The translations under genes were made by a program, and so were the position numbers. The notes beneath the pieces were generated by a model that made no database searches, was not told where the DNA came from, and saw only the letters and a program-made list of their open reading frames with translations. From the NCBI RefSeq assembly GCF_003952165.1, contig NZ_RXFT01000008.1, positions 248,001 through 312,000 on the forward strand: a stretch of DNA of 64,000 bases, given 5' to 3'. This DNA comes from Variovorax guangxiensis (lineage in GTDB: Bacteria; Pseudomonadota; Gammaproteobacteria; Burkholderiales; Burkholderiaceae_C). Numbering within the stretch: position 1 is the stretch's first letter; each line of letters starts with the position of its first letter. Of this stretch, positions 1 through 8,946 are shown piece after piece.

Positions 1-2319
1 CTGGGCCGGGTAGTTCGACGAAGCACCCGGCAGCGCGTGATCGATCTCGGCAAACTGCTGCAGCGTCACCGAACCGGTTGTGCTCACCGCGACGTCGAAG
101 ATGGTGTTGCCCGCCGTGATGCCTGCTGCGCTGGCGGCAGTCGAGCCGATGACGTTCCCGCTCACCAGGTACAGCCTGATGGCTGCGCCCTCGCTCGTGA
201 GTCCGGAAAGCCCGCCTTGCGTTGCCACGCCGAGCGCGAAGGTCGAGACGGTGGTGCCGGCCCCGTCGGCGCCATAGCCGCTCGACGTCACGCCGAAGGC
301 GCTCGAGAAGTCCTGGGTGGCCGAGTCGGTGGCTGCCGCGATGGTCTGGGCGTCCTGCGTATTGAGCAGCGTTGTATCGGTGGGCGTCGCCAGCACGATG
401 GACGGGCCGTCGTCGTCGAACTTGATGTTCGCGCCGATGTTGAGCAGCTTCGAGTCGCTGGCGGTGTCTGCATCGCGATCGGTCAGCGTCACGGCATTGG
501 TCAGGGTGATCAGGTCGTCGGCCATCGTGGCCTGCTGGGCCGGGTAGTTCGATGAGGCACCCGGCAGTGCGTGGTCGATTTCGGCGAACTGCCGCAGCGT
601 GACCGAACCGGCGGCGCTCACGGCCAGGTCGAAAATGGTGTTGGCCGCGGCGACGCCGGCTTCGGTGGCGGAAGTCGAGCCCAGGACCTTGCCGTTGAGC
701 AGGTACAGATAGATGGTCGAGCCGTCGCTCTTGAGCCCGGAGTCTCCGCCCTGCGATTTCACGCCGAGCGCGAAGGTCGAGTCGGTGGTGCCGGCCCCGT
801 CGGTGCCGAAGCTGCTCGAAGTCGTGCCGAAGGCCGTCGCGAAGTCCTGGGTGGCGGAGTCGGTGTTGGCTCCGATGGTGTCGGCGTCCTGCGTGTTGAG
901 CAGCGCGGTGTCGGTGGGCGTCGCAAGCACGATGGACGGGCCGTCGTCTTCGAAGACCATCATGGAACCGACTTCCGCCGTTGCGCTGGAAACCTGCAGC
1001 AGCCTGAAGCCCCCGATGTCGAAGTCCGCGTGGGTGTTGCCCGAGGCATTGAGGGCCGCCCCGTTCTCGACGAGTACGCGGTTGTGGTCCGCCGACGTCG
1101 TGTACTCGATCGAGTAGCCGGCCTTGACGCCGGTGATCGTCGCGACGCCGTTGGTGATGCTGATGGCGATGGCCGAGCTCAGCGCGCCTTCGGCGCCGTT
1201 CGAGAAGGTTTCGAGAGCCGCCCCGGTGACGGAGTCGAGCACGCGCACGCTCGTGATCGACACCACCTGGTCGCCCGCATAGCCGTCGATGAAGCTGTTG
1301 CCGGACTCGACCGCCGTGCTGTACGCGGTGACCTTGACCTGGGCGCTCTTTCCGCTTTGCAGCTGCACGACGTCGAAGTCGGCGGTCCTCGCTCCGAACA
1401 TGCCGGTGAAGTCGATGTTCGACTCCAGGTCGGCCTCGTTCTGGTCCAGGTTCGGAATGGTGACGTCCGCCCTGGCGCCGGTCACGAACGTGAAGCGGAT
1501 GCCTTCCTGCTCGGTGATCATCTGGCTGTTGGTGCCGAACGTGGTCGGCCCGCCGGCCTGGCTGGTGTTGATCGTGTCGCCGGTCGTGATGTTGATGTCA
1601 TCGGCGGTGCTGTTGGGATTGGGGCCCGACTGGTTTGCCGGGTCCTTTCCGGTCGCGATGATCGACACGTCGGAAATCCGGCCGTTGACGATCGTCGGGT
1701 TGCTCTTCGTGAACATCAGGAACAGGTTCTGGCCGGATGGCGCGTTCGCGAGGTTGAACTCCGTATCCTGGCTGACACTGACGAAGACCTTGTTGAGCAG
1801 GTTGACCGCGTCGTCGGGGTTGGCCGGATCGGGGTTCGATATCGCTTCGTACTGGACCATCCAGATCTTGGCGCCGGTTACCGGGCTTCCCGTTTCCTCC
1901 AGGTAGGCGGCGAACACGACGACATTGAGGGCGGTCTTTCCGTAGACGACGTTGTTGTTGGTCGTGTCGGTGAACAGGAAGATGTCTTCGCCGTCGGCGG
2001 TATTGAGACCGCTGTCGAAGCCATTGAGCGGAGCGCCGCCGGCGTCCGTGAAGGAAATATCGGTGACCGTGCCGGATATGCTGAATGTGAACGCGTTGGT
2101 GCCGGTGTTGGTTCCGTCATAGCCGCTCAGGGCGGCATTGATGGCGGTCCCGACGCTTTGGGCCGCCAGGCGGCTGCTGAACGCAGCCGGCAGCGAGCTT
2201 GCGGAAATGTCATTGTCGTTACTGTCGCCGGCAGCAGCGGGAGTAGCGGCAAGGTTCTGCAAATTGGCGGATTCGTCCAGAGTGACGGTCGAGCCGGCCG
2301 TCATATTTAGCGCGGGCAT
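1..2319 (-). CDS. Giant DUF5801-repeat surface/secreted protein, 5' part only
   Basis: The minus-strand frame opens with ATG at 2319 behind a good AAGGAG ribosome site and stays open for 773 codons to the window edge, so the 3' end is missing. The start has no Sec signal peptide, as expected for type I (RTX-like) secretion. The first ~450 residues are low in Cys and rich in T, S, D, N and G. From about residue 455 a unit opening with DDGPSIVLATPTDT begins, and a second near-identical unit follows exactly 178 residues later. These units resemble the DUF5801 'repeats-in-toxin' family of large biofilm adhesins. RTX nonapeptides and the secretion signal would lie beyond the window. Long plus-strand open frames here are antisense artefacts of high GC. 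The family is a good match; the adhesin role is inferred. Confidence 0.82.
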   Translation of the reverse strand, partial: MPALNMTAGSTVTLDESANLQNLAATPAAAGDSNDNDISASSLPAAFSSRLAAQSVGTAINAALSGYDGTNTGTNAFTFSISGTVTDISFTDAGGAPLNGFDSGLNTADGEDIFLFTDTTNNNVVYGKTALNVVVFAAYLEETGSPVTGAKIWMVQYEAISNPDPANPDDAVNLLNKVFVSVSQDTEFNLANAPSGQNLFLMFTKSNPTIVNGRISDVSIIATGKDPANQSGPNPNSTADDINITTGDTINTSQAGGPTTFGTNSQMITEQEGIRFTFVTGARADVTIPNLDQNEADLESNIDFTGMFGARTADFDVVQLQSGKSAQVKVTAYSTAVESGNSFIDGYAGDQVVSITSVRVLDSVTGAALETFSNGAEGALSSAIAISITNGVATITGVKAGYSIEYTTSADHNRVLVENGAALNASGNTHADFDIGGFRLLQVSSATAEVGSMMVFEDDGPSIVLATPTDTALLNTQDADTIGANTDSATQDFATAFGTTSSSFGTDGAGTTDSTFALGVKSQGGDSGLKSDGSTIYLYLLNGKVLGSTSATEAGVAAANTIFDLAVSAAGSVTLRQFAEIDHALPGASSNYPAQQATMADDLITLTNAVTLTDRDADTASDSKLLNIGANIKFDDDGPSIVLATPTDTTLLNTQDAQTIAAATDSATQDFSSAFGVTSSGYGADGAGTTVSTFALGVATQGGLSGLTSEGAAIRLYLVSGNVIGSTAASAAGITAGNTIFDVAVSTTGSVTLQQFAEIDHALPGASSNYPAQ

Positions 2320-2609
2320 AAGCACTCCTTGGGTTGGAAAAATACGCCGACAGCAGATGCCGATGGATGTGCGTTCGCTGGCAATCGACCGGGTTCATGT
2401 ATCAGCAGGAAGGGATGCTGAACCGCCCGGCAGCGCGTTGTCCATAGGATAAAAGTTGTCACCCAAAGGATGACGCGCGGGGCAGGACGCTTGCCCTCAT
2501 GCTCTTAACCTTTTGATACCTTGCGAGGTTTGCGGACCTATCTGTACGAAGATGCGGTCTTTATCATTACCTTCCGGATACCTCCAAAACAAGCGCTTCG
2601 GAGGAAGCC

Positions 2610-3443
2610 ATGGAAGAAGTTCCACTGCCGTCTGCGGGGCTGGAACCTGTGTGGAACGCGGATCCGCGGCCGTTCACGCAAGACTTCAGACCGCTGTCGC
2701 CATTTGCACCACCCGCGCTGTGGGCATCGGGCTGTTTGCAGCCAGCTGGCCTGGAGGCCCCAACTCATACCCCGTGCCCCGCGGTCGAAGTCCGTGTTCC
2801 GGTTCTCGTCGCAACCCTCCCGGGCCGCGCATCGACGCTGTCCGGGCTGGGCCTGTTGGCCTCGAGGTACCGGGCCGAGCGGATGTACCAGGTCGAGTAT
2901 GCGGAGATGAACAGCATCTGCGACCTCGAAGCCCGCTGCCGGCAGCAGGCGCCTCGCTTGCTGCTGGTGGACACCGCGTTGATTGCGCCGGAGAGAGTCG
3001 ACAAACTGGATGCCCTGCGCCGCCGTTTTCCGGCCACCGACTGGCTGCTCGGTTGGGAAGCGCCTTCCATGCCGGGGCTGGACGCCGCGATCCGGAGTCA
3101 GGCGCGCGGCTGTGTCGAGTGGACAGCGAGTGCAGAGCAGGTCGCGCAATCGCTGGATGCCGTGCTGGCGGGTACCCTGGGCTTCCCGGGGCCGGTGCTG
3201 CAGGCGCTGTATCTGTCCGTGCTGCGATTGAAGGCCGCCGGTGGGCGGCCGGCGGCCTGTGCGATATCGCCTGCAATCAGGCTGACCGCACGCGAGGACG
3301 AGGTGCTGTCGCTGATGTACCGGGACATGACCAACAAGCAGATCGCCGAGCGGCTCGGCATCAGCGTCAACACAGTCAAGAAGCACCTCGCCCATGTGTT
3401 CGCGAAGCAGGGGCAGCACAGCCGGCGCTGGCATCTCGCCTGA
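2610..3443 (+). CDS. LuxR/NarL-type transcriptional regulator with degenerate receiver
   Basis: A 277-residue protein with a strong GGAGGA ribosome site before ATG 2610. Residues ~223-270 are a LuxR-type helix-turn-helix (LTAREDEVLSLMYRDMTNKQ, then IAERLGISVNTVKKHL). Residues ~60-190 look like a worn receiver domain: LLLVDTAL puts an Asp (D121) where the phospho-acceptor would be, but the conserved Lys of the usual 'GYLLK' segment is replaced (RGCVEW). The chain stops shortly after the recognition helix. It is transcribed divergently from the giant repeat protein, with 290 bp between them, so control of that adhesin is a reasonable inference. The signal it senses cannot be told from the sequence. 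Confidence 0.8.
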   Translation: MEEVPLPSAGLEPVWNADPRPFTQDFRPLSPFAPPALWASGCLQPAGLEAPTHTPCPAVEVRVPVLVATLPGRASTLSGLGLLASRYRAERMYQVEYAEMNSICDLEARCRQQAPRLLLVDTALIAPERVDKLDALRRRFPATDWLLGWEAPSMPGLDAAIRSQARGCVEWTASAEQVAQSLDAVLAGTLGFPGPVLQALYLSVLRLKAAGGRPAACAISPAIRLTAREDEVLSLMYRDMTNKQIAERLGISVNTVKKHLAHVFAKQGQHSRRWHLA

Positions 3444-3473
3444 TCCGTGGCAAGTGCCTCGGTTGAAGCGCCG

Positions 3474-4871
3474 CTAGCTCTTGCCTCTTGCCATGCGAAT
3501 CGGATCGACCAGCCGGTCGTAGGCATCGGCATCCAGATAACCCAGCGCAATGGCCGCCTCGCGCGGCGGAATGCGGCGTTCCACTGCAGTGCGCGTGATG
3601 CGCGCCACCTTGTCGTAACCGAGCACGGGGTTGAGCGCCGTCACCGACAGCAGCGCATTGCCCAGGTTCGATTCGAGCCGGTCGCGATCGACATCGAGCC
3701 CTGCCACCAGCCTGTTCGCGAAGACGCGTGCGCTGTCCGCCAGCACGCGAATCGACTGCAGCACGTTGTGGATCAGCACCGGCTTTGCCACGTTGAGTTC
3801 GAAGTTGCCGGATGCGCCGGCCATCGTCACCGTCACGTGATTACCCGCAACCTGCATGGCCGCTTGGGCGACCACCTCCGCGATGGTCGGGTTGCGCTTG
3901 CCCGGCATGATCGACGAGGTCAGTCCGTCGTCCGGTATCACCAGCTCGCCGATGCCGCAGCGCGGGCCGGACCCCATCCAGCGGATGTCGTTGGCGATCT
4001 TCATCAGCGATGTGGCGACCACGTTCAATGCACCCGACAGTTCCACCAGCGCGTCGTGGCCCGACATGCCTTCGAACTTGCACGGATGAGGTGCGAATGG
4101 CAAGCCTGTGAGCCTGCCGATCTCCTCGCAGAAGAACGTGTCGAAGTTCTCCGGTGCATTGAGCCCCGTTCCCGCCGCCGTGCCGCCCTGGGCGAGCAGC
4201 AGGAGCCGTGGCAAGGCATCCTGCAGCCGCGAGATGCCGCTGGACACCTGCCATGCGAATGCCTCGAATGCCTGGCCCATCGTCATCGGCACGGCGTCCA
4301 TCAGGTGCGTGCGGGCCACCTTCGCCGCACCGGCGAACGCGCGGGCGCGGTCTTCCAGCGCGTCTTTCAGAACGGTGAGCGATGGAATCAACCGCTTCGT
4401 CAATTCGGTCGCGGCGGCGATGTGCATCACGGTCGGAAAGCTGTCGTTCGACGACTGCGATGCATTCACATGGTCGTTCGGGTGCACCGGCGACTTCGTG
4501 CCCAACGGCTGCCCCAGCAGCTCGTTGGCCCGGTTCGCGATCACCTCGTTGGCATTCATGTTCGTCTGGGTGCCCGAGCCGGTCTGCCAGATCGTGAGCG
4601 GGAAGTGCTCGTCGAACAGGCCGCGAGACACTTCCCCGGCCGCGGCGGCGATGGTCCCGGCCAATGCCGCGTCGAGTGCGCCGCAGCGTGCGTTGGCTTT
4701 CGCAGCCGCGATCTTCTGCAGCCCGAATGCGTGCAGCAGGCAAGCCGGGAAGCGCTCCGTTCCCACTTCGAACACGCCGGCCGCGCGCTGCGTCTGAGCG
4801 CCCCAGTATCTGTCGACGGGAATCTCGACCGGCCCGAACGCGTCGTGCTCGATGCGGGTGGCGGCTGTCAT
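3474..4871 (-). CDS. fumC: Class II fumarate hydratase (fumarase C family)
   Basis: About 465 residues of the fumarase/aspartase superfamily; the class II reaction is reversible hydration of fumarate to malate. Visible family motifs are WGAQTQRA near the N-terminus, TGSGTQTNMNANEV, NASQSSNDSFPT, GGTAAGTGLN and the signature loop SSIMPGKRNPT carrying the catalytic serine. I chose ATG 4871; an in-frame TTG at 4880 would overlap the stop of the upstream gene. The signature has GKRNP where FumC usually has GKVNP, so the enzyme is a divergent member. It is the last gene of an operon with a Bug protein and another superfamily lyase, suggesting it takes fumarate made by that lyase on to malate. Housekeeping fumarase elsewhere in the genome is likely. 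Confidence 0.8.
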   Translation of the reverse strand: MTAATRIEHDAFGPVEIPVDRYWGAQTQRAAGVFEVGTERFPACLLHAFGLQKIAAAKANARCGALDAALAGTIAAAAGEVSRGLFDEHFPLTIWQTGSGTQTNMNANEVIANRANELLGQPLGTKSPVHPNDHVNASQSSNDSFPTVMHIAAATELTKRLIPSLTVLKDALEDRARAFAGAAKVARTHLMDAVPMTMGQAFEAFAWQVSSGISRLQDALPRLLLLAQGGTAAGTGLNAPENFDTFFCEEIGRLTGLPFAPHPCKFEGMSGHDALVELSGALNVVATSLMKIANDIRWMGSGPRCGIGELVIPDDGLTSSIMPGKRNPTIAEVVAQAAMQVAGNHVTVTMAGASGNFELNVAKPVLIHNVLQSIRVLADSARVFANRLVAGLDVDRDRLESNLGNALLSVTALNPVLGYDKVARITRTAVERRIPPREAAIALGYLDADAYDRLVDPIRMARGKS

Positions 4872-4876
4872 GCGTG

Positions 4877-5866
4877 TCAATCCAGGGCGATGTTGGCCTT
4901 GGCCGCTACCGCCCTCCAGCGCGCCACCTCTGCCTCGGTGTGCTTGCCGAGTGCAGCGCCGGTGTATTGCTCGGCCGGCAGCATCTGGATCGCCTGCTCG
5001 GCGAGGCGATCGGTGAAGGTCTTGTCGCTCATCACCTTCAGGTAGGCCTGCTGCACCTTGTCGAGCACCGCCTGCGGCGTGCCCTTGGGCGAGTAGATGC
5101 CGTACCAGGTCGAGGCCTCGAAGCCGGGCAGCACCGTCTCGCTCAGCGTCGGCACGTCCTTCAGCTGCGGCAGCCGCACCTTCGAGGTCACGGCCAGCGC
5201 GCGCACCTTGGCTTCCTTGATCTGCGGCATGGCGGTGTTGGTCTGGTCGAAGATGCCGTCGACCTGTCCGCCGATCACATCGATCAGCGCCGGGCCGGCC
5301 CCCTTGTACGGAACCTGCGAGATCCTGATGCCGGCCGAGGCGGCGAACAGTGCCGCGATCAGGTGCGAGCTGGAACCCACGCCGGCATTGCTGATGAAGA
5401 GCTTGTCGGGATTGGCCTTGCCGAAGTCGACCAGCGCCTTGATGTCCTTCGCCGGGTGCTCCTTGCGCACCATGAGCACCAGCGGCGTGTCCGGGAAGCG
5501 GAACACCGGAGCGAAGTCCTTGACCGGGTCGTAGGCGAGCTTCTTGTACAGCGCCGGCGCGGCGCCCATGTAGCCCATGTGCCCGACCAGCATGGTGTAG
5601 CCGTCCGGAACAGCGCGAGATGCCTTCGCGGCGCCCACGGTGCCGCCGGCACCGGGCGCGTTGTCGATCACGATGGACTGGCCCAGTTCGCGCGCAACCC
5701 TTTCCGCGATGGCGCGCGCGAGTGCGTCCGTGGGGCCTCCCGCCGCGAAGGGAACGATCCAGGTCACGGGCCGTGACGGGTAGGTCTGCGCGCTCACGCC
5801 GTGCGCCGCGGCGGCAAAGCTCATGGCCAGCAGCGCGCGGGCGGCCAGCTTCCTGATGTCGATCAT
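4877..5866 (-). CDS. Bug-family (TctC-like) periplasmic solute-binding protein
   Basis: A 329-residue exported protein with an N-terminal signal peptide (ALLAMSFAAAAHGVSAQ) and the Bug/TctC pattern: YPSRPVTWIVPFAAGGPTD directly after the signal, then APGAGGTVGA, DGYTMLVGH, VPYKGAGPAL and GIYSPKGTP. A GAGGAG ribosome site precedes ATG 5866. Bug proteins capture carboxylic acids in the periplasm for tripartite tricarboxylate transporters. No TctA or TctB gene is adjacent, as is common for Burkholderiales Bug genes; the nearest TctBA pair is 52 kb away at 57.3-59.2 kb. Its place between two lyase genes suggests it binds the substrate of this pathway, probably a dicarboxylate or a conjugate of one. 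The ligand is unknown. Confidence 0.9.
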   Translation of the reverse strand: MIDIRKLAARALLAMSFAAAAHGVSAQTYPSRPVTWIVPFAAGGPTDALARAIAERVARELGQSIVIDNAPGAGGTVGAAKASRAVPDGYTMLVGHMGYMGAAPALYKKLAYDPVKDFAPVFRFPDTPLVLMVRKEHPAKDIKALVDFGKANPDKLFISNAGVGSSSHLIAALFAASAGIRISQVPYKGAGPALIDVIGGQVDGIFDQTNTAMPQIKEAKVRALAVTSKVRLPQLKDVPTLSETVLPGFEASTWYGIYSPKGTPQAVLDKVQQAYLKVMSDKTFTDRLAEQAIQMLPAEQYTGAALGKHTEAEVARWRAVAAKANIALD

Positions 5867-5892
5867 CTGTCTTGTCTCCTCGGGTTGGTGGT

Positions 5893-7275
5893 TCAGGCCG
5901 CCACTTCGGCGGAAAGTGCGAGTGCGCGGTCCACCATCTGCGGCGCGAGGCCCAGGTAGTTCGCCGGATCGGTCAGGCGGTCGATGGCCGCGCGGTCGAA
6001 GTGCTTCGTGACCTCGGGCAGCGCCGCCAGCGCCTCGGCCAGCGTGCCGCCCTTCTCGTTGACAGTGCGGCAGGCGTCGTAGACCACGTCGTGCGCCTGC
6101 TGGCGGCCGATGTGGGGAGCCATGCCCATCATCACGGCCTCGGCCACGATCAGGCCCCGGCTGATGCCCAGGTTGTGCTTCATGCGGGCCTCGTCCACGA
6201 TCAGGCCGCCCAGGGCGAACCTGGCCTGGTGCAATGCGCCGGCGGTGAGGATGAAGCTCTCGGGGATGGCGATCCACTCGGCGTGCCACGGGCCGGTCGC
6301 CCGTTCGAAGTCCTGCACCATGGCATCGACCATCAGGCCCGCGTGCTGCCGCACCGCCTTGGAGGCGGCCAGCATCAGCTCGCTGGAGATCGGGTTGCGC
6401 TTCTGCGGCATCGTGCTCGACGCGCCGCGCCCCTTGACGAAGGGTTCGTAGACCTCGGCGAACTCGGTGGAGGCCATGATCATGATGTCGAGCGCGATCT
6501 TGCCCAGCGAACCCGTGACGAGTGCGAGCAGGTTCACAGCCTCCGCGAAACCGTCGCGCGCCACATGCCAGGTGGTGGCGGGCACGCCCAGCCCCAGTTC
6601 CCCGGCCAACGCCTTCTGCACCTCGAAGCCCTTGTCGCCGAGCGAGGCGAGCGTGCCGGCGGCGCCTGCGAACTCGACCACCGCCACGCGCGGACGAAGC
6701 TCGGCAATGCGCTGCTGGTGCCGGTCGAACATCGCGAGCCAGATCGCGGCCTTGTAGCCGAAGGTGATGGGCAGTGCCTGCTGCAAATGGGTGCGCCCGG
6801 CCATCGGCGTGTCGCGGTGCTTCTTCGCGAGAGCGGCGAGGATGCCGCGCAGCTCGCGGACGTCCGCTGCGATGCTGTCGAGCGCGTCGCGCACCTGGAG
6901 CGCCACGGCGGTGTCCATGATGTCCTGCGTGGTCGCGCCCCAGTGCACGTAGCGGCCTGCTTCGCCGCACATCCCGACCAACTGGTGCACCAGCGGCAGG
7001 ATGGGGTAGCCGACGATGTCGGTCTCTTCGCGCATGTGGTCGAAGTCGATGCGCTCGATCCTCGATTCGCGCGCGATCGTCTCGGCCGCCTCGGGCGGGA
7101 TCACGCCCACGCGCGCCTGTGCCCTGGCAAGAGCAACCTCGGTATCGATGTAGCGCTGGACCAGTGCGCTGTCGCAGAAGAGCTGCCGCATCTTCTGCGT
7201 GCCGAACGCGTCGCGGAAAAGGATGGAATCGACGACGGTGCTGGCCATCGGGAGGGAGAGGCGGGTGTTGTTCAT
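5893..7275 (-). CDS. Adenylosuccinate lyase/cycloisomerase-family lyase
   Basis: A 460-residue member of the fumarase/aspartase/adenylosuccinate-lyase superfamily, nearest in style to PcaB-like and uncharacterised lyases. Landmarks: STVVDSILFRDAFGT at the N-terminus, HWGATTQDIMDTA (catalytic His region), GRTHLQQALPITFG, and the signature loop GASSTMPQKRNPISSE with the catalytic Ser. ATG 7275 was chosen as the first ATG after the promoter palindromes; its ribosome site is weak, and ATG 7236 is possible. It is the first gene of the operon lyase-Bug-fumarase, divergent from a GntR regulator. Typical reactions are beta-elimination releasing fumarate, or muconate cycloisomerisation. A fumarase in the same operon favours a fumarate-releasing reaction. 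The true substrate is not known. Confidence 0.82.
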   Translation of the reverse strand: MNNTRLSLPMASTVVDSILFRDAFGTQKMRQLFCDSALVQRYIDTEVALARAQARVGVIPPEAAETIARESRIERIDFDHMREETDIVGYPILPLVHQLVGMCGEAGRYVHWGATTQDIMDTAVALQVRDALDSIAADVRELRGILAALAKKHRDTPMAGRTHLQQALPITFGYKAAIWLAMFDRHQQRIAELRPRVAVVEFAGAAGTLASLGDKGFEVQKALAGELGLGVPATTWHVARDGFAEAVNLLALVTGSLGKIALDIMIMASTEFAEVYEPFVKGRGASSTMPQKRNPISSELMLAASKAVRQHAGLMVDAMVQDFERATGPWHAEWIAIPESFILTAGALHQARFALGGLIVDEARMKHNLGISRGLIVAEAVMMGMAPHIGRQQAHDVVYDACRTVNEKGGTLAEALAALPEVTKHFDRAAIDRLTDPANYLGLAPQMVDRALALSAEVAA

Positions 7276-7301
7276 GGATGGCCTGGCGAGAGTAGGATGT
7301 G

Positions 7302-7339
7302 TATGTCCGGACATATTGGATTAAATATGTTCGGACATA
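7302..7339. promoter_or_regulatory. Twin palindromic operators between lyase operon and GntR gene
   Basis: Two 14-bp sites lie 24 bp apart centre to centre. TATGTCCGGACATA (7302-7315) is a perfect palindrome and TATGTTCGGACATA (7326-7339) differs by one base. The GT...AC core matches the operator style of HutC-type GntR repressors, and such a repressor is encoded divergently right beside them. The spacing of just over two helical turns suggests cooperative binding that controls both directions. A third small inverted repeat, AAGGGT-TT-ACCCTT, lies at 7350-7363, close to the regulator start. Confidence 0.75.
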
Positions 7340-7393
7340 TATAGAAAATAAGGGTTTACCCTTGATGCCATGAATGCGATCCTCGGGGGCAAC

Positions 7394-8137
7394 ATGTCTT
7401 CCCCATCCAAGCCTCATCACAGCGACATCTCGCGCCACCTGACCGAAGCCATCACCAGCGGCCATTTCGCCGTCGGCTCGGTGCTCCCGACGGAACTGGA
7501 GCTCTGCGACCACTACAAGACCAGCCGGCACACCGTGAGGGCGGCGTTGGCCGAGCTCCAGCGCGTGGGGCTGGTGTCGCGCCGCAAGAACGCCGGAACC
7601 CGTGTGGAGGCGACGAAGCCGCGCGACACCTTCCGTCCTTCTCTCGCGTCGGTGGACGATCTGGTGCAGTTCGGCACCGAGCACCTGCGGCAGGTGCAAT
7701 CGATAGAGGAGGTGGCGGTTTCCGCTTCGGTGGCGAAGGACCTGGGCTGCGCGCCCGGTGCGCGCTGGCTGCGGATCTCCAGCCTGCGGCTCGACAGCAG
7801 CGGAAAAGTCGGCCCCATCGGGTGGACCGATGTGTACGTGGACCCGGCGTACTCGGAAGTCGGGGCGCTCGTGCGCGAGTCGCCCGACACCCTGGTCAGT
7901 TCATTGATCGCCGAGCGCTATGGCCGGCAGATCGCCGAGATCCACCAGGACGTGCGAGCCGACACCGTCAAGGACGCGGTATTGGCGAAGGCGCTGCAGG
8001 TGGAGCAGGGTGCGGCGGTGCTGAAGATCGTACGCCGCTACCTCGATGCGGAGGGGCTGGCCTTCGAGGTTTCGGTGTCGGTCCATCCGGCGGACCGGTT
8101 CTCGGTGTCGATGCGGCTGCAGCGTTCGGGGGCGTAG
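7394..8137 (+). CDS. GntR-family (HutC type, UTRA domain) regulator
   Basis: A winged helix-turn-helix of the GntR family (ISRHLTEAITSGHFAVGSVL, PTELELCDHYKTSRHTVRAA, LAELQRVGLVSRRKNAGT) is followed by a UTRA ligand-binding domain over roughly the last 160 residues. ATG 7394 follows a GGGGGC stretch and gives the usual short N-terminus; an in-frame ATG at 7370 would add eight residues. It is divergent from the lyase-Bug-fumarase operon, and twin palindromes separate the two. The likely role is repression of that operon and of itself, relieved by a pathway intermediate. The effector cannot be inferred. Confidence 0.88.
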   Translation: MSSPSKPHHSDISRHLTEAITSGHFAVGSVLPTELELCDHYKTSRHTVRAALAELQRVGLVSRRKNAGTRVEATKPRDTFRPSLASVDDLVQFGTEHLRQVQSIEEVAVSASVAKDLGCAPGARWLRISSLRLDSSGKVGPIGWTDVYVDPAYSEVGALVRESPDTLVSSLIAERYGRQIAEIHQDVRADTVKDAVLAKALQVEQGAAVLKIVRRYLDAEGLAFEVSVSVHPADRFSVSMRLQRSGA

Positions 8138-8162
8138 CTGCCGGCCGCATCGGCTTCGGGAT

Positions 8163-8933
8163 CTACTGGTTCTGCGACCCCCGATGCGCCCACCCCGTCG
8201 TGTGCTTCTCGACCACGCTGAAGAGTTCGTACATCAGCATCGCCATCGCCCCCACCACCATCAGCCCCGCGAACGCCAGCCCCATCTGCATGGCAGAGCC
8301 GGCCGAGATCAGCAGGTAGCCGATGCCTTCGTTGGCAGCCGTCATCTCGCTGACCGTGGTGCCCACGAACGCCAGCGTGATCGCGACCTTGAGCGAGCCG
8401 AAGAAGTAGGGCATGGAGCGCGGCAGGCCGATCTTCATGAGCACGTCCCAGCGCCTGGCGCCGAGCACGCGCAGCACGTCTTCGAGCTCGGGCTCGAGCG
8501 TGGCGAGGCCGGTCGCGATGTTGACCATGATCGGGAAGAAGCTGATCAGGAATGCCGTGAGGATCGCCGGCCCGATGCCGATGCCGAACCACACCACCAA
8601 AATCGGCACGAAGGCCGCCTTGGGCAGCGCGTTGAAGGCCGTCATGAGCGGGTAGATCGCCGCGTACGCGATGCGCGAGCTGCCGATGACGAAGCCCAGC
8701 AGCACGCCCACCACGATCGCGAGGCCGAAGCCCGCCATCGTGACCCAGAAGGTGCGCCACGCGTGGCCCGCGATGACTTCCTTGAACTCCCAGAACTGGT
8801 TCCAGATGCGCCACGGGCTCGGGAAGATGAAGTCCGAAACCTCGAAGGCCGAGCAGATCACCTGCCACAGCAGGATCACCGCCACGAGCAGCAGCCAGGG
8901 CGACCAGCGTTCGATTTGCTTGGTGTTTCTCAT
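8163..8933 (-). CDS. ABC transporter permease, NitT/TauT family
   Basis: A 256-residue inner-membrane protein with about six hydrophobic segments. It has the SsuC/TauC-type EAA loop around LATLEPELEDVLRVLGARRW. The motif FNALPKAAFVPILVVWFGIG is typical of permeases for nitrate, sulfonate, taurine or pyrimidine-like compounds. It is the last gene of the operon binding protein - ATPase - permease, 13 bp after the ATPase stop, with a modest GAGGCG ribosome site. It probably works as a homodimer with the ATPase encoded just upstream. The substrate is not indicated. Confidence 0.92.
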   Translation of the reverse strand: MRNTKQIERWSPWLLLVAVILLWQVICSAFEVSDFIFPSPWRIWNQFWEFKEVIAGHAWRTFWVTMAGFGLAIVVGVLLGFVIGSSRIAYAAIYPLMTAFNALPKAAFVPILVVWFGIGIGPAILTAFLISFFPIMVNIATGLATLEPELEDVLRVLGARRWDVLMKIGLPRSMPYFFGSLKVAITLAFVGTTVSEMTAANEGIGYLLISAGSAMQMGLAFAGLMVVGAMAMLMYELFSVVEKHTTGWAHRGSQNQ

Positions 8934-8946
8934 GAGATCGTGCGCC

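Noticed and set aside
571..2310. Long plus-strand open frame opposite the giant repeat protein
   Set aside because: Its product is Arg/Gly/Val-rich without domains; the minus frame has a ribosome site, repeats and family motifs and is open to the window edge.
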